A stretch of DNA of 64,000 nt from Paramacrobiotus metropolitanus (GCF_019649055.1 NW_026570240.1:372001-436000), one strand, 5' to 3'. Counted from the first letter of the stretch, positions 22,831 to 35,000 are shown. The notes: a model not told the origin generated them from the sequence alone. Numbers and translations: made by a program.

Positions 22831-24293
22831 TCTTAGTCAAGCCCTAAACATCGGACGATCTAATGCGCGAAAGCTCAGCAAGTGTCATAATTTCGAAAAC
22901 AACTGCCATATGCACAACAGCTAAAAAATTACTGGCAACTTTGTGTCCCACCGGTCGAGCTCGCCTATTGGTAGTCTACCATCATCACTGCTGCACAGTG
23001 CTTCTGACGGTAAGTATTTTGTTTATATTAAAACGCGAAATTTGTTTTTAAAAAAATTGTATATTTCGTGCGCATATCGCGGTATTGGAAAGATGGGCGT
23101 CCCTTCCATAGTTCGGGCATAAAAAGTATTTGTTCTGAAGTTATGCATTGTCAGATGTTGTTTTGCTGATATTGGTTTGGACTTAACTCTGGTTAGCGAA
23201 TAATTTTTTTGTAAAGCAGCAGATTACGACAGTACATTTCTCGACGTGATTTAATCTTTTTGTACTTGTTTCGTTAATTTATATGTCATAGTGTAAGGGC
23301 GTAAGTACATCTTTTCAATAATTCAAGAACAGAATCTTAACAGATAGTACTGCCACTTCCGTAATATTAACAGTATGCATCTTTTGTTATTTCTTGCCAC
23401 TCTTTTGTTATTTCTTATTATAATTTTATTAGCAGCCAAACATGTGTCACATCTTGTCACCTATTTTCCTTTTTTTAATCTTGGTTTTGCCAGTCGATTA
23501 TCTTTTTTAGCCGGTCGTACTATTCTCAGCAATTCTGTATAGCCAGAACAGGGAAGATCATTGCATTCGCTGGATATTCATTTTCCATTTGGCCCGATGA
23601 AGCACCTCTTGATTTTATTAGGAAAGTAACTTTGGCCCGATTCTCTCCCCGCTCTATCTTTTCTCTTGTACACGCCTCACCAGTTCTCATGTATCCATAC
23701 ATCCCCGTCGCATCACTTCATACAAACAGAGAGCACAGGTTCTCTCTTGCCCCTATCATCCTGTCTGCACTGCTGATCCTCATAACTCTGTCTTGCACTC
23801 ATCACTCGAATTCACCCCATTGTAATGCGCTCGCTTTACGTAGTATTGCTCTCGTGCCTTTGTCTCTCCCCATCTCATCCGCATTGTCTTCTTATCTCGC
23901 TCCAGTCATTGTCCCTTCATGCGTCATTGTCGCAATATTACGCCATACATTGACCGAACTACTATATACTTCATTGACCGAAAGATTGTCGCAAGGTTTA
24001 TTTTGAAGGTGGCGTTTCTGGAATATTTGATTTGTATTTGCGGCAATTTTCAACAACTGAATCGTTAAATTAAATTAGCGCGTTATCTGAAAATTATAAA
24101 AGCATTTGTAAATATAAGTAGGGTTGCGTCAATGTGCGTTCAAGTTTTTCAGAACCAGAAGTTTGTAATGATTTTCAACTGGTGTACTGACGTCGTGGAC
24201 ATCGATATTACACTTCCTTTCCCAAGACCATTATGAACCTCGATGTCGCATGTCTGCATGGACTAAGTGGTCATTCTTTAACGTCGGATGGAT

Positions 24294-24366
24294 CGTCGGA
24301 CGGATACAACAATTAACGTCGTACGTGGAACCGGACGGATACAGTAACTATCGTCCTACGTGGAAC
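24294..24366. repeat. imperfect 36-bp duplication in the LTR element
   Basis: Two adjacent units begin CGGACGGATACA and end TACGTGGAAC, with several substitutions between them. Confidence 0.6.
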
Positions 24367-24556
24367 GCTTCGGAATTCGGATCATATTTGCCCTATTTAC
24401 CTCTTAATTTATTACTAATGTTTTCGAACTAAATCTACGTTTGTACTCCCAAAAAAATCTGATCGTGATTTCTCTAATGTTTTTGCAAGCTTTGAATTTT
24501 CTTTTGTATATGTTTTTTGTTTATTGTTCCTGAAAACATTCTGTTTTCAGTTTGGT

Positions 24557-24566
24557 AAGAGGGGAG
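24557..24566 (+). other. polypurine tract
   Basis: AAGAGGGGAG directly abuts the 3' LTR, the expected place for plus-strand priming. Confidence 0.65.
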
Positions 24567-24751
24567 TGTAACGGGGGATTCCTGTCTCATGTATTAGTAT
24601 GTACGAGTATGTGCTTGGTTGTCCCGCCTCTTGTATTTCCTGTTCCTGTACGAGCGGTTCAGTATATATAGCGATGTATTTCCTGCGGTATCTTCAGTCG
24701 TTGGGTTAGCAATATTTCGAGCAGTATCAGCCGGTTCCGTTGCCCGTTATA
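24567..24751 (+). repeat. 3' LTR
   Basis: 185 bp, identical to the 5' LTR, followed by the target duplication CTTA at 24752-24755. Confidence 0.9.
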
Positions 24752-24987
24752 CTTAAATTATTGTATTTGCGAGAACTTATCTTGTTATCGTTCGCTTTAG
24801 TTCAGTGCAAGTTAGTTAGAATATCATATTGATTTCGTCATAGCCCTGGCCCCTGGACGTTTCGGCTTAAGTACCAGTGCACCACCAAGCCGTACGCTTT
24901 TCGCAAGCCATCCTTCACGGCGCACGTATTCTCAGAAATTGTGACAGTTTTGAGTTAAACGTTAAACGAAAATTCTTTCAGTCCATC

Positions 24988-26015
24988 ATGGAAGCAGCGC
25001 AGAGAAAAGTGGAAGATGCAGTGAACAAGATGTTGACTGAAGTGGACAGCAGTCACTTGCGAAAAGTTCAGGTATCGTTTCGTGCTTTTTCTTCGTGCTG
25101 CTTTTGCTTGCTTTCGCGAACCTCGGGGTTTTCCGTTTTTCCATCGTTTATTGAACTTGTATACTGAAGTTCTTTGTTTTGGATAAACATCGTGAAAGAT
25201 ACACTAACGTTAACGACATCTTGTCGCTTGCAGGGTCAGGCGTTTAAATGTTGTGCTTCATGCTGCGATGATACTCGCAGCTCGATGGAGGTTCGACAAA
25301 ACTGCATTGGCAAGTGCATGGAACCCGTTGCCAATAGCCAGGATATTTTGGCTGCTGAGTTGTCTAACTTTCAGGTACTCAGGTTGAGTCTACGGCCGTG
25401 TAATCGTCGAAGAACTTGCTAACTTCGAAAAGAAAGATGTGTTCAGTGTTGATGCCTTCGCTTTTTTTTAACTAGGCTGGAACGTTTTTTGTGTATAGAT
25501 GCGTTTGGAATATTGTTTGCTTAACGTGTGTATTTTCTTTGAGATCAGTTTTCAGTATTTTATTCATTTGGTACAGTCGTGGAAACGTTTTTAGAACCTT
25601 ATTTCGTACATTTCTCGAAGACAGCATTTGTATTTGTAAAATTGCTTGCCCACCGTATAATGTGATTTTACCTGTAAAATGATGCCTTTTTCGACATGCG
25701 GGATGCACTATCAAAACTGTCAATAGTACCGCCCGTATTAATCGAACTGGAACTACAATGGGGATTTAAAGGACTGCAAATGTATGACTGACCGCTTTCG
25801 AAGTTCTAAACTTCGTTTCATGTTTTCAGAGTCGGATTGAACGCTGCGTAATGGACTGCCACGACCAAATGCGGGACAGAGGTGAAGACACTAAAAAGCC
25901 CTCTGCAAAAATGTCCGCCGGTTTCGATGCGTGTGTGGCATCGTGTGCGGAAACGCACATCAAACTTCTCCCAAGCATAACCAAAAAGATTCAAGCGCAA
26001 TTAGCGAAATTTTGA
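24988..26015 (+). CDS. FAM136A: FAM136A (twin CX3C mitochondrial protein)
   Basis: Three exons: 24988-25071, 25234-25374 and 25830-26015, giving 136 aa (human 138). It begins MEAAQRKVEDAVNKMLTEVD and carries paired CX3C motifs: CCASCC with CIGKC in exon 2, and CVMDC with CVASC in exon 3. Such cysteine pairs form disulfide-linked helical hairpins, and FAM136A is a mitochondrial protein thought to sit in the intermembrane space. The C-terminus HIKLLPSITKKIQAQLAKF matches the family. The start codon lies only 236 bp downstream of the LTR retrotransposon, which may therefore sit in or replace part of its promoter. A polyadenylation signal AATAAA is at 26181. Confidence 0.95.
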
Positions 26016-26180
26016 ACGATGTGCGCGAGTCGGTATCCGTCTTTTGTTTGTTGTGGTTCTTAAAATGTTGGCAAGCGTGAACGCTTTTTATTCTCTTAAT
26101 GGTTGATTGTGTATCTTGTACGTACCATTATGGTTGTTTGATTATATGGCAGGTTAACTGGACTGCCTTGAGAAGAAAAT

Positions 26181-26186
26181 AATAAA
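26181..26186 (+). terminator. polyadenylation signal of FAM136A
   Basis: AATAAA lies 166 bp after the stop codon on the coding strand. Confidence 0.5.
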
Positions 26187-27044
26187 CCAAACTTCAAGCA
26201 AATTGGATGTCAGTATTTTTTTATCGGCTTTGGGTAGCTGCAACATTTTTGCAATGTTTGATTGGAGCATAAAAATATTTTGCATGATTGTTTATATCGA
26301 CGTACAGAAACAAATAATGAATGGCACAAATTCAAGGGGTCGATTGTTCTGTAAATATTCGATGGTAAATAAGTAAAAGCAGCAGGAAATTCTGCTAATA
26401 GAAGTATAGATATTTAAAAGTTACTGATTATAATAATAGTGCTTATGGTTAGTAGTTTAACGTAGTGCAGTACTGCAAAGAAAATTGCCTGCTAAAGATG
26501 ACGGTAGTCGCTGCAGTGGTATCGGGACGGTAGCAGTAATCCCATACCGCGGTAAATACAGTCAATAAATTGTGAACCCGGAATACGATTAATCAATAAT
26601 GTAAAAGGGGGTATTATTGTCTAAAATTTTGGTACGAGTATACAAGTAGAAGTAGATATTATATAAACCAAGGGTATTTTCTCTCCATAAACTGTAGGGA
26701 AACGATAAACGCTGCTTAAATAATTATATTATAAATAAAATTGTAAAAACTACGCCTGTATACTATATAGATATAAATATTATGCAAGGCGCAAGCTGAA
26801 TAGAGCACTGAAGAATTACCCATCACAAGCTTGATAATTCGCTCAGAAAAGTGATTAAAACCCGAAATGTATTATCTCTGAAGTAAACGAGCATATCTCT
26901 ATCAGTCTATTACAATGAAAAGGATCGTCATCATATTATAACTGAGATGGATATATGGATATTTAGGGTTGCAGAAATTTTGATTCAATTAATAATCTCA
27001 ATTATTATACTGGTTCATTTTGTTGGTTGTTAATTATTTTGTTC

Positions 27045-27100
27045 CAACCATACGGTCCATACCGGTCCACAGCAACCATACGGTCCATACCGGTCCACAG
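27045..27100. repeat. perfect 28-bp tandem duplication
   Basis: Two exact copies, 27045-27072 and 27073-27100, each starting CAACCATACGG and containing GGTCCATACCGGTCCA, itself made of near-repeated GGTCC words. Confidence 0.9.
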
Positions 27101-27175
27101 GCACTGCACATGTGTGGTCAAAATGTAGTATAGATATAATTATGGCTCTACGTATACCTCGCCTTTACGTGCAAG

Positions 27176-27240
27176 TACTGTACAGTCTTATGTACTGTAC
27201 AGGCTTATGTCCTGTACAGGCTGTACAGGCTTATGTCCCT
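27176..27240. repeat. TGTACAGGCTTATGT short repeats
   Basis: Four partial copies of a CTGTACAG(G)(C/T)TTATGT unit are packed in 65 bp. CTGTACAG is itself a palindrome. Confidence 0.75.
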
Positions 27241-27420
27241 ATTCACCTTGCTTATATTTTTACCATTAGCTGTGCCTTTCTGACGTTTTTTTATGGTACT
27301 CGTACTCTTCCGACAGTGGTATTACTGTAACACGCATTTATATTGTACATAATAATAACGCTTTATACTGGTGGCCAATACCAAAGCCTCGATCCTCATT
27401 CAGTATAAACAGTGGGCCAG

Positions 27421-27466
27421 ATCTCACGAGAGCAGACATATTATAATATGTCTGCTCTCATCTCAC
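27421..27466. repeat. 32-bp perfect palindrome flanked by 7-bp direct repeats
   Basis: Bases 27428-27459 are a perfect inverted repeat with 16-bp arms (GAGAGCAGACATATTA and its complement) and no spacer. ATCTCAC stands immediately on both sides (27421-27427 and 27460-27466). This looks like a tiny inserted foldback element with a target-site duplication. Confidence 0.8.
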
Positions 27467-28169
27467 TGTAAAATTAGCTATAGTTTGTACTGCAGCAGTT
27501 GATGACGTCTTTAACCAGTTTAGTTTTTACGGCATTTAAGTTCACGTACAGCCGGTACCGGTACAAACGGTACAGTGGGATAAACTTACTGCGAATACAT
27601 TGTACATGTAAGGAACGCTGCACAGAAAATATTAACAATTAGTTCAGATATTATTCAAGTCTGTGATATTTCTCCTTAATTATCCCAATCGTGGTGATCG
27701 TTTCCCACACCATAAGAAACAACAACCACGGACCTGCTTAGCCTGCGATGCTTTACTGTGCAATCTGCATTTACAAGCGTCGCACTATCATATATAGAAA
27801 CCCTGCATAATAAAGATTGATTTGATTCATTCAGGAGTGATAATTAATGTGAGCTGAAAGTAGTGCAGCACACTGCACGGAATACTCATCATGGAAAGCA
27901 AAATCTATTTCCATTAGGATACTTCTGCTTTAATCTGTAAACGGACCAGCCATATCTGTATTTCTGATTGGTGAAAGAGTTTTCCTATCGGATACTGCAA
28001 GAAGTAACTGACGTAAGTGTGTTTCCTAAAATTCCTAAAATTAAACAACATAATGCTAAAATTAATGCTGCGTATCTTTGCACGTAAATTTGCATTACCT
28101 AAATTATGTTAATGCAGTATAAACTATAAACCGCTACGCAATAATTTTCTTATCATTAATCACGATGAT

Positions 28170-29182
28170 GCTCATAATTCAGAAATATGTGCGTAATTTC
28201 AGATTTTTAATTACTGAAGGCATAAATGCACATTGCAGGGAGGTAACAGTCGGTAGGTAATTATAAGCATTTGAAGTATATGATATTTGATGTAAAAAAA
28301 TTGTACAAAATCAAAATAACTATCGTGTTCGAGAGCCCATATTTACCGTTACTGTGTACGCATACGGAAATATATGTACAACGATTTAAAATGAACCCGA
28401 TGTTACCTCTAATTTGTCTTTGATTTCAGTGTTTCACGATGTACGATATAATGGCTCTGTATTTACGATAAGTAATAAGTACAATATATTTTATTTGAAA
28501 CTGAAAAATCGCCACGCATGTGGTAGATGTATTGTATTGTATCATCGGCACACATATGTTACAGGCAAACTTTTTGAGGGAATTATTCGAACAGCATGAA
28601 GTGTCAATAGTTTGTTATAAAAGGCTGATAAGGCGATAACATAATTACTATTGTCCCTAGTCATCGGCAAAAGTGATTTTTATAAGGGTTTGTGTACAGT
28701 ATACCTGTAGATTGAGGTAGACCGCAAGCACTTTTTTAGAAAGATAAATAACCTGATGCCCGGGAGACTTATATTTGTCAATTAATCGCATTTACTTGCG
28801 ATGTACTGCCGATTTGCCCTTGCCGATTTGCCCCGAAGGAATATGGACAAAAATATTTCTCTGCCATTAAACACGCACACATAAGCGCATTTACCGCTTA
28901 ATATTAGAGTAGCTGCTTACGAGTGAAATATAGATATACTTTAATTAGTCTTTGTCGTATGCTTTGTTTAATACGTAGAGTAGTCCATATACGTATCACT
29001 TTTTATACATAATTACCAAAATGCCGCTGTGAAGACGAGATGTGGTGATGAAACACGAGGGATTGCAGAAACGCCGGCTTTCAAGTGTCTATATATTATT
29101 ATCTACAGACTGTTACCTCCCTTCATCTATGCCTTCAGTAATTAAAAATCTGAAATTACGCACATATTTTTAAATTATGAGC
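28170..29182. mobile_element. 1-kb element with ~90-bp terminal inverted repeats (MITE-like)
   Basis: The left arm (28170 to about 28262) and right arm (about 29088-29182) are inverted copies. They begin GCTCATAATT, share the long exact stretch ATATGTGCGTAATTTCAG and its continuation ATTTTTAATTACTGAAGGCAT, and later GGGAGGTAACAGTC. Overall similarity is high, with a few substitutions and a short gap. The 0.8-kb interior has no coding frame. I could not identify a clear target duplication, so the outer ends are approximate. Confidence 0.7.
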
Positions 29183-29448
29183 CTAAACCTTTCTATTCCT
29201 ACATCAGAAGATATAAATAGCTTTCAATTTATTTGCAGTTTGATATTTATTGTGGGATTCAAGCGCGGGATTATAGACATACTGTTGTTTAAAGACGGTA
29301 GCGCTTTCATCTCTAATAAGCATTTACTTCAAACTTTTAGTAGTCGTACACCAAGTCTGATTCTTGCTTGTAAGCTCTAACCAATTACTAACGGCAAAGG
29401 TTTGGACGTGAAGTCACAAATTACGCTGATGCTTTTCTAAATTTATAG

Positions 29449-31375
29449 ATGGACCACAGCCAAGTTGCTACTCCTGGAAATCTTGATATCGCAACTTTTC
29501 CACTTAGTGTCAGAGCGTCGGATAACCACTTCTCACGATTGCAGCGCAGTCAGTCGGTTAAGGTTAAAGATATTGTTCCTGCCGGTTTCCAGGATGATTT
29601 CATGGCCACATTTGAACGAATGGACGCCATGTTTGACGAAATTGTAAGCGCAATGCCAATTACGGACAACATTAACAAAATTTTGGGCTTAATTTGCATC
29701 ATGTTAAGCACTGTAGTACGTATCATCGTATGTTAGTAATCGTTGCTTCTGCTTAACAGGACAACATAATGCGGAACAGCGTGCGAAAGCAAAATGTCTT
29801 AGCGCACACATACAGCGCGACGTCTGTTATGACATACGTAAATAATGGAAACGGACCACCGAAAATCTATCAAGCTTCTAGCAGCACATGTTCAGCACCT
29901 GGCGGGGTAATTATATTGTTCGGGAAGAGAAAACTGTCAACCGGCGTTAAATTAATGTGTTACTTTATTAGCCTGCTATAATCTTGCTCATTGCGACACA
30001 ATATATGGATGCGTACTGTACATAGAATAATAGAACTGTCTTTTCTTAATGATAATAATTCCAGTCTTTTTCATATTTTTGAATTACAAAAGGTCTGCAG
30101 ACTGACGTATTCTAGTAAGCAATGAATGTTTAATTAATTTTGATAAAGAGTGAATCTTCTTTCAATAAAAAATTATCTTTCTTACGATGGAAAACATTAT
30201 CGGCTTATTTACTCTACTCGTACACTACTGCATTTACAATTAGTTACAGTAACTGCTATGTGCTTATATAATTATGTCATCGTGCCACGCTGGATTATGA
30301 CCTGTTGCGTACACGTGTGCGACTTCCAGAATTGCCGTATGTTGTAAAGGCAGGCGGCGGATGTTTCATCCACAAACTTTGCTATGAACAGTATTTTCAA
30401 ACGTTTTTTGAAAAATTTGCTTGTTTCTTGATCCGAATGATGGTTCTGAAATCTTTATGGTCCAATTTCCTCGCTCGATTGAGTGCATTTTTTAAGAATC
30501 CGATATACGTCAAATGTTAATTTGTGTGGGACTGCCGATCTACCACCGCGTAATTTGTACTGCTGTTTCTGACAGAAATCAACTGATATTTTCAGATTCG
30601 ACAAACCCGAAAAATTATTCGCGATTCGCACAGTGGCATTGAAAAAGTAACCAATGGATTTCACATAGGAGACCGAGCTCGCCTCACCGAAAGATCAAGA
30701 AATCACCGAACCGGACAGCAAGACGAAGAAGTTGAGTTCATTAACATGAATGAAGGTTAGTTATACCATGCCGCCAGTGAACGCTGTACATTAAACTCTG
30801 CCACGCGCAGTGGGTAGCATGTATGGCACATCTGTGGACATTAATGTTTAGATAAACTTGCCAAATATGATGACTTTTACCCCGATGCTAAAACCATGTC
30901 AGTGGAGTAAAATGTACGTAGCCAAAAAATAGTTTTTAGCGTTTGCTGACGGCTAGACTTACGCGTTTACGGTACCGGTATGTACCATAAAGTCCATAAC
31001 CATCATAATTACCCAATAATTTTATGCATTTTTACAATATTAAAGTATTTTTCAATTATATTGACATTGTATTTGTAGCGAGTATAACAAAATACTGAAA
31101 TGACAACAATGAATACTTCTAACTGTATTAAAAATATGTGACAAGGTGTTGCTTTTACAGAAGATGCGGTAGCCTTTCAGAATGAATGGAGAAGGAAGAC
31201 CTGTAGTGCATCAACTGATCTTAGGAACCGGTACCAAAAACAGCCTGTGCACAATGAGAAACTGCCCTTTTCGGAAGCTTTTGCAAATAATTCTAATCCT
31301 TACCATAAACTACCGGCACTAACGTATAAACCCGGCGATGATGCGATGCAAAAAAGAAAGCCAACTTCAATGTGA
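29449..31375 (+). CDS. MLF: myeloid leukemia factor (MLF) homologue
   Basis: Four exons: 29449-29643, 29760-29906, 30596-30755 and 31161-31375, giving 238 aa. The MLF core is clear: FERMDAMFDEI then DNIMRNSV, HTYSATSVMTYVNNGNGPPK, QASSSTCSAPGG joined to IRQTRKIIRDSHSGIEKV, TNGFHIGDRARLTERSRN, and EEVEFINMNEEDAVAFQNEW. These match the vertebrate blocks SxVxTYSxxGxxPPKxxQAS, GIKETRKxxRDSxSGxEKMxIGHHIxDRA and EFINMNExDAxxFxxEW. MLF proteins shuttle between nucleus and cytoplasm and act in transcription and protein quality control. The donor at 29644 (GTAAGC) was preferred over GTATGT at 29728 because the latter would insert an uncharacteristic hydrophobic stretch. It is convergent with ZMPSTE24. 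Confidence 0.93.
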
Positions 31376-32072
31376 AAATAACGATCTCTCTGTGAAATTT
31401 ATACTACACCCGTCTGTGACAAAATTGAAATGCGAAATGGTTTATTAGTCACTTTTTAACTAACCAGTAAGTATCTATACGTATGCTAAACGATTACGCA
31501 ATATTTAATAAGTGATATCAGTGGTGTAACACATAACCATAAGTATTTTGTGCAGCTGGTTACCAGCGATCGCGATGTCAAACGTTTCGTATGGAACGAT
31601 GTTGTACTAAATGAAAATACACTTGACTGAAAGCCAAAGCCCAATAAAAACCGCTTTTGTTTGCAGCACATGCGTAACAGACATAATGGCCTATAATAAC
31701 CAGTCAAAGTTGGGGTTAAATCAGTTAACCACCAAGCAAAACTGTGAGCACAATAGTAGTAACTCTGCGGTTTTCAAACGTGTGTTCACTGCTCAGGGAT
31801 ACCTGTTTCGATACAAGAATGAAATGCGATAACAGCACAAATTTTTCTCATCGTATTTTATTGATTCAGCATAAAATGGCGCCAAATAAAAATCGAATAG
31901 AGGACACTGGAGTCTAAGCGCAGACACTCGGTTTTAACGAAAAAAAGTTAAGCACTACCGTACTGATCAAGGATTTAGAAAAAAGCGGCGATACACTTTA
32001 CGTCAAGAAACATGCAAGTGCCGATGCACAGTATATTCATTCAAAGTACTGACAGACCACAAAATGAACGGA
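31376..32072. other. convergent intergenic region, no gene seen
   Basis: 697 bp between the MLF and ZMPSTE24 stop codons, holding both 3' UTRs. Short frames here have no recognisable features. Confidence 0.5.
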
Positions 32073-35000
32073 TTATTCCGTCTTGTCTAGCACTTCCAAA
32101 CGCTCCTGCAGTGTCGGGTGGGAATGATTGAACATGCTGTACAGTCGGTCATGGACAGGGAAGCTTTTGTTTGTCCGATTCAGTTTCAAGAGGGCCTCTT
32201 TCAGTGCTTCCGCTGCGTTCAACTTCTTGGCAAAATTGTCAGCTTGAAATTCGAAAATTCGGCTCAGAGTGATCATGCCAAAATTTAAAACCTAAAATTA
32301 AAAAAATGTATTAACTGCAGCCATACATTTCAATCAGAGTGATTAACGTTGTACCGACTGAAAAGTGAAAACCAAAAAGGTGACTTGAATTCATCAACGT
32401 TAAGCGAAACCAAGAAAAAAATTCATGGAAAACTTTTTCAAGTATTTCGACTTACGTATTTTCCAACCACACCAAAGATTCATACTGTGTTACCCCGTAC
32501 ACAAGCGATTGCGATCGTTATCATACTGGTCGCTGAGCATTAAGCAGCGAGCTTATAATTCACTTCAAATTTTAAAACATATATTTGACATGTTAAAGCC
32601 TCGAAAATTCATATTACGACACGGCATCTATAAGCTAACCCAAAATGAAGACTAATAACGCACATATACCTCATTAACCGGGGAATAAATGTACTGCAGA
32701 ATTAAAATGAGGCCAATAATAATTGGAGTCTCGTTGCGAAAACCAAAGGCCTCGTAAATAGCCTGGTTTTTGTAGAGCATGCCGAATATTCCGAACGACA
32801 TCAGCATGGTTATCTGCAAGCATTACATGCTGATCCCAATTTGTGTGACAGCAAGTGGCATGTGTCTCACCATGGAAATCAAGATGTTTTTCCAATAATG
32901 CCCCAACGACCAGTGACCCAGTTCATGGGATAATACTGCCACAATTTCATCGTCACTGCAAGCCACAGCCGACTCGGCCTTACTTTCGTCGGTCCCTTTC
33001 GTCTGCCAAGAGAAAATTTTTCAAAGTCTGTTTTAAAATTAGAAAGTCGGAAAAGCATGTCCGTCAATCAGAACGTACGAAATGAAGGACAATATAAATG
33101 CCGCTAACCTGAATTTTTCCTTCCGCCACTTCAGGTACCACTTCAGCAGTAGAGGAAGCAGATTCTTTTTCCTTTGATGTGCCATATTCTGGGCCGAACA
33201 GCGTATCAAAAAGGACAATGGTCTTCTTGTTGAACATTCCGAAGAAGTAAGCGTTAGCGTGAGCAGATCGCTTTGATCCTGAGGAGGAAAAACAAGGTTT
33301 TATAACTTGTTGTTAAAAACTCCTGAAAATACCAGGCAACTATCACAGAAGTACAGATATTAAGTACTTCTACTAGTTCACTCAATTTAGTCTGTGATAT
33401 TACTGCTGCTATCTTTGTACAGAAAATAATTATCAAGCGGGCGAGCGATAATTATTGATAATTATTAATAATTAACTAACTTTTCTGTCATTTTATAATA
33501 TTAATAATTATTTTCTGTCAAATTTAAGACATTTGATAGTTTCTAAGCGGCACTGGCCCTGGACGGTTGTAGGATACACACGGTCTATTGTTGTGGAGAC
33601 AGAAACGTGAAACGCCACAAATAAGGCTGCCAAAAACCTTCCCATACTTCATCGCATATTATATATAATATAATACAGCTTCCCTTCTCTTGTGTCTGTT
33701 GTAAACAGTTCTTACGCTTTCGGGAGCGCCAAATCAAAATTCTTATGCTATAAATTATCAACAGTTTTATTTACAGATACAAATGGGAAGAACGAAACCC
33801 TGACAACCAACACTCAACTAACCTTCAATAATATACAAACGGTGAAGAGGGAATTTCAGTTTGTTAGCCAGCGCCTCTATTTTCTTTCGCAGTTCTCCTT
33901 CAGGGACAGGCTTGAACGTATCGAAAATCGGTGCAATGTAATCTTGATAAATGGTAGAAATAAACTGGAAACGCAAATATTTCGTTACGATACCGTTCAG
34001 ATAAGTCCTGACATGGGCCCACTTACCAAAAACACAACAACGCAAAATAACCATGCATAAAAGAATGCGTAATCTCCTCCGATCTGAAAAAGCAAAGCTA
34101 GGCAAAACACGTAACACAAGCAATACGTAAAACATAAAAATTAATCACACACTTACGTCGATAACGTAAATTAATAGCGGTATAACAACGTTCATAATAA
34201 TCAAATGGAATACAACGAAACTTTTGATGAGATCCTTGATGAAGAATGAGAAATTCTGCAAAAGCGAAACCAGAATGATAATTTTGTGGTCAGCTAAAAG
34301 CCTAAAACTTTTTCGGTGTTTTAGTTGACGATGAGTACCTGCTTATTCATTCCATGTCTTTCCTCGATCACGAAGGTTTTGTAGTACGAAAAAGGAAACG
34401 ATGAAATGGTCTGATACACCTACGACACAAACACTTGGTGCCAAACTGCCATGAACCGAAGCGAATAATTCAACACTTTTTCTTTATTTGTCATATTAAC
34501 TTCGTTAACTTACTTGCGCCAGGATCAAAAATATCATTGTCTGAATGATCTGAAAAACAACAACATTAACTTGTAGATCGTCAGGCTACAACTATGCAAA
34601 TTACATATTTTTGTAGGCATTGTGCGGATAACTATTATCTGATATTCAGTTTTCCCATGTTTTTCCCACTTTTTTCATTTTAAATAAAAATTCACTGCAA
34701 TTTTTTATTACACCGATTCCGATGTTCCAGGAACATTACTATTTCGCATCATAAGTGGCAACTTTCGAAGTTGACCAAATTTAGCCAACTTCAAAGCAAA
34801 CGTGAGCACCGATCGGAATAAACAAGCAGTTGGTACTTGGTACGGGTTCGCTCTATCCGGTATCAATCGTACTAGTACTTGTTGCCACTTACTTGATGTC
34901 CCAAGGGACCCCAGTTTCCGGGCACCAAATATCCGCTCTTCCTCCACAACCACGGCATTCCATTGAAGAGTAGAATCAGCTACACACGAAGATATTAATC

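Larger units (their letters stand above)
19966..24751 (+). mobile_element. non-autonomous LTR retrotransposon with gag remnant, Ty3/gypsy-like
   Basis: The 4786-bp element is bounded by two 185-bp LTRs (19966-20150 and 24567-24751) that appear identical base for base. Each begins TGTAACGGG and ends CCCGTTATA, which are near-inverted repeats. The host sequence CTTA occurs directly before the 5' LTR (19962-19965) and after the 3' LTR (24752-24755), a 4-bp target duplication. A tRNA-primer-site-like TGGAGTCGC starts 2 nt after the 5' LTR, and a purine tract AAGAGGGGAG immediately precedes the 3' LTR. Only a gag-like region is coding; I see no protease, reverse transcriptase, RNase H or integrase in any frame across the remaining 2.9 kb. 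It must therefore move with enzymes from another element. Identical LTRs imply a recent insertion. It ends 236 bp before the FAM136A start codon. Confidence 0.9.
26016..29448. other. repeat-rich gene-free region
   Basis: 3.4 kb without any frame that looks coding. It is AT-rich and contains a 28-bp tandem duplication, TGTACAGG-type short repeats, a 32-bp palindrome with flanking direct repeats, and a 1-kb inverted-repeat element, each listed separately. Confidence 0.6.

Noticed and set aside
23632-24006. 124-aa Ser/Leu-rich frame inside the LTR element, considered as an envelope-like gene
   Set aside because: It comes from pyrimidine-rich sequence with no signal peptide, cysteine pattern or family motif.
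29644-29736. Continuation of MLF exon 1 to a donor at 29728
   Set aside because: It would insert a hydrophobic stretch absent from the family. The donor GTAAGC at 29644 joins the conserved MFDEI and DNIMR blocks directly.
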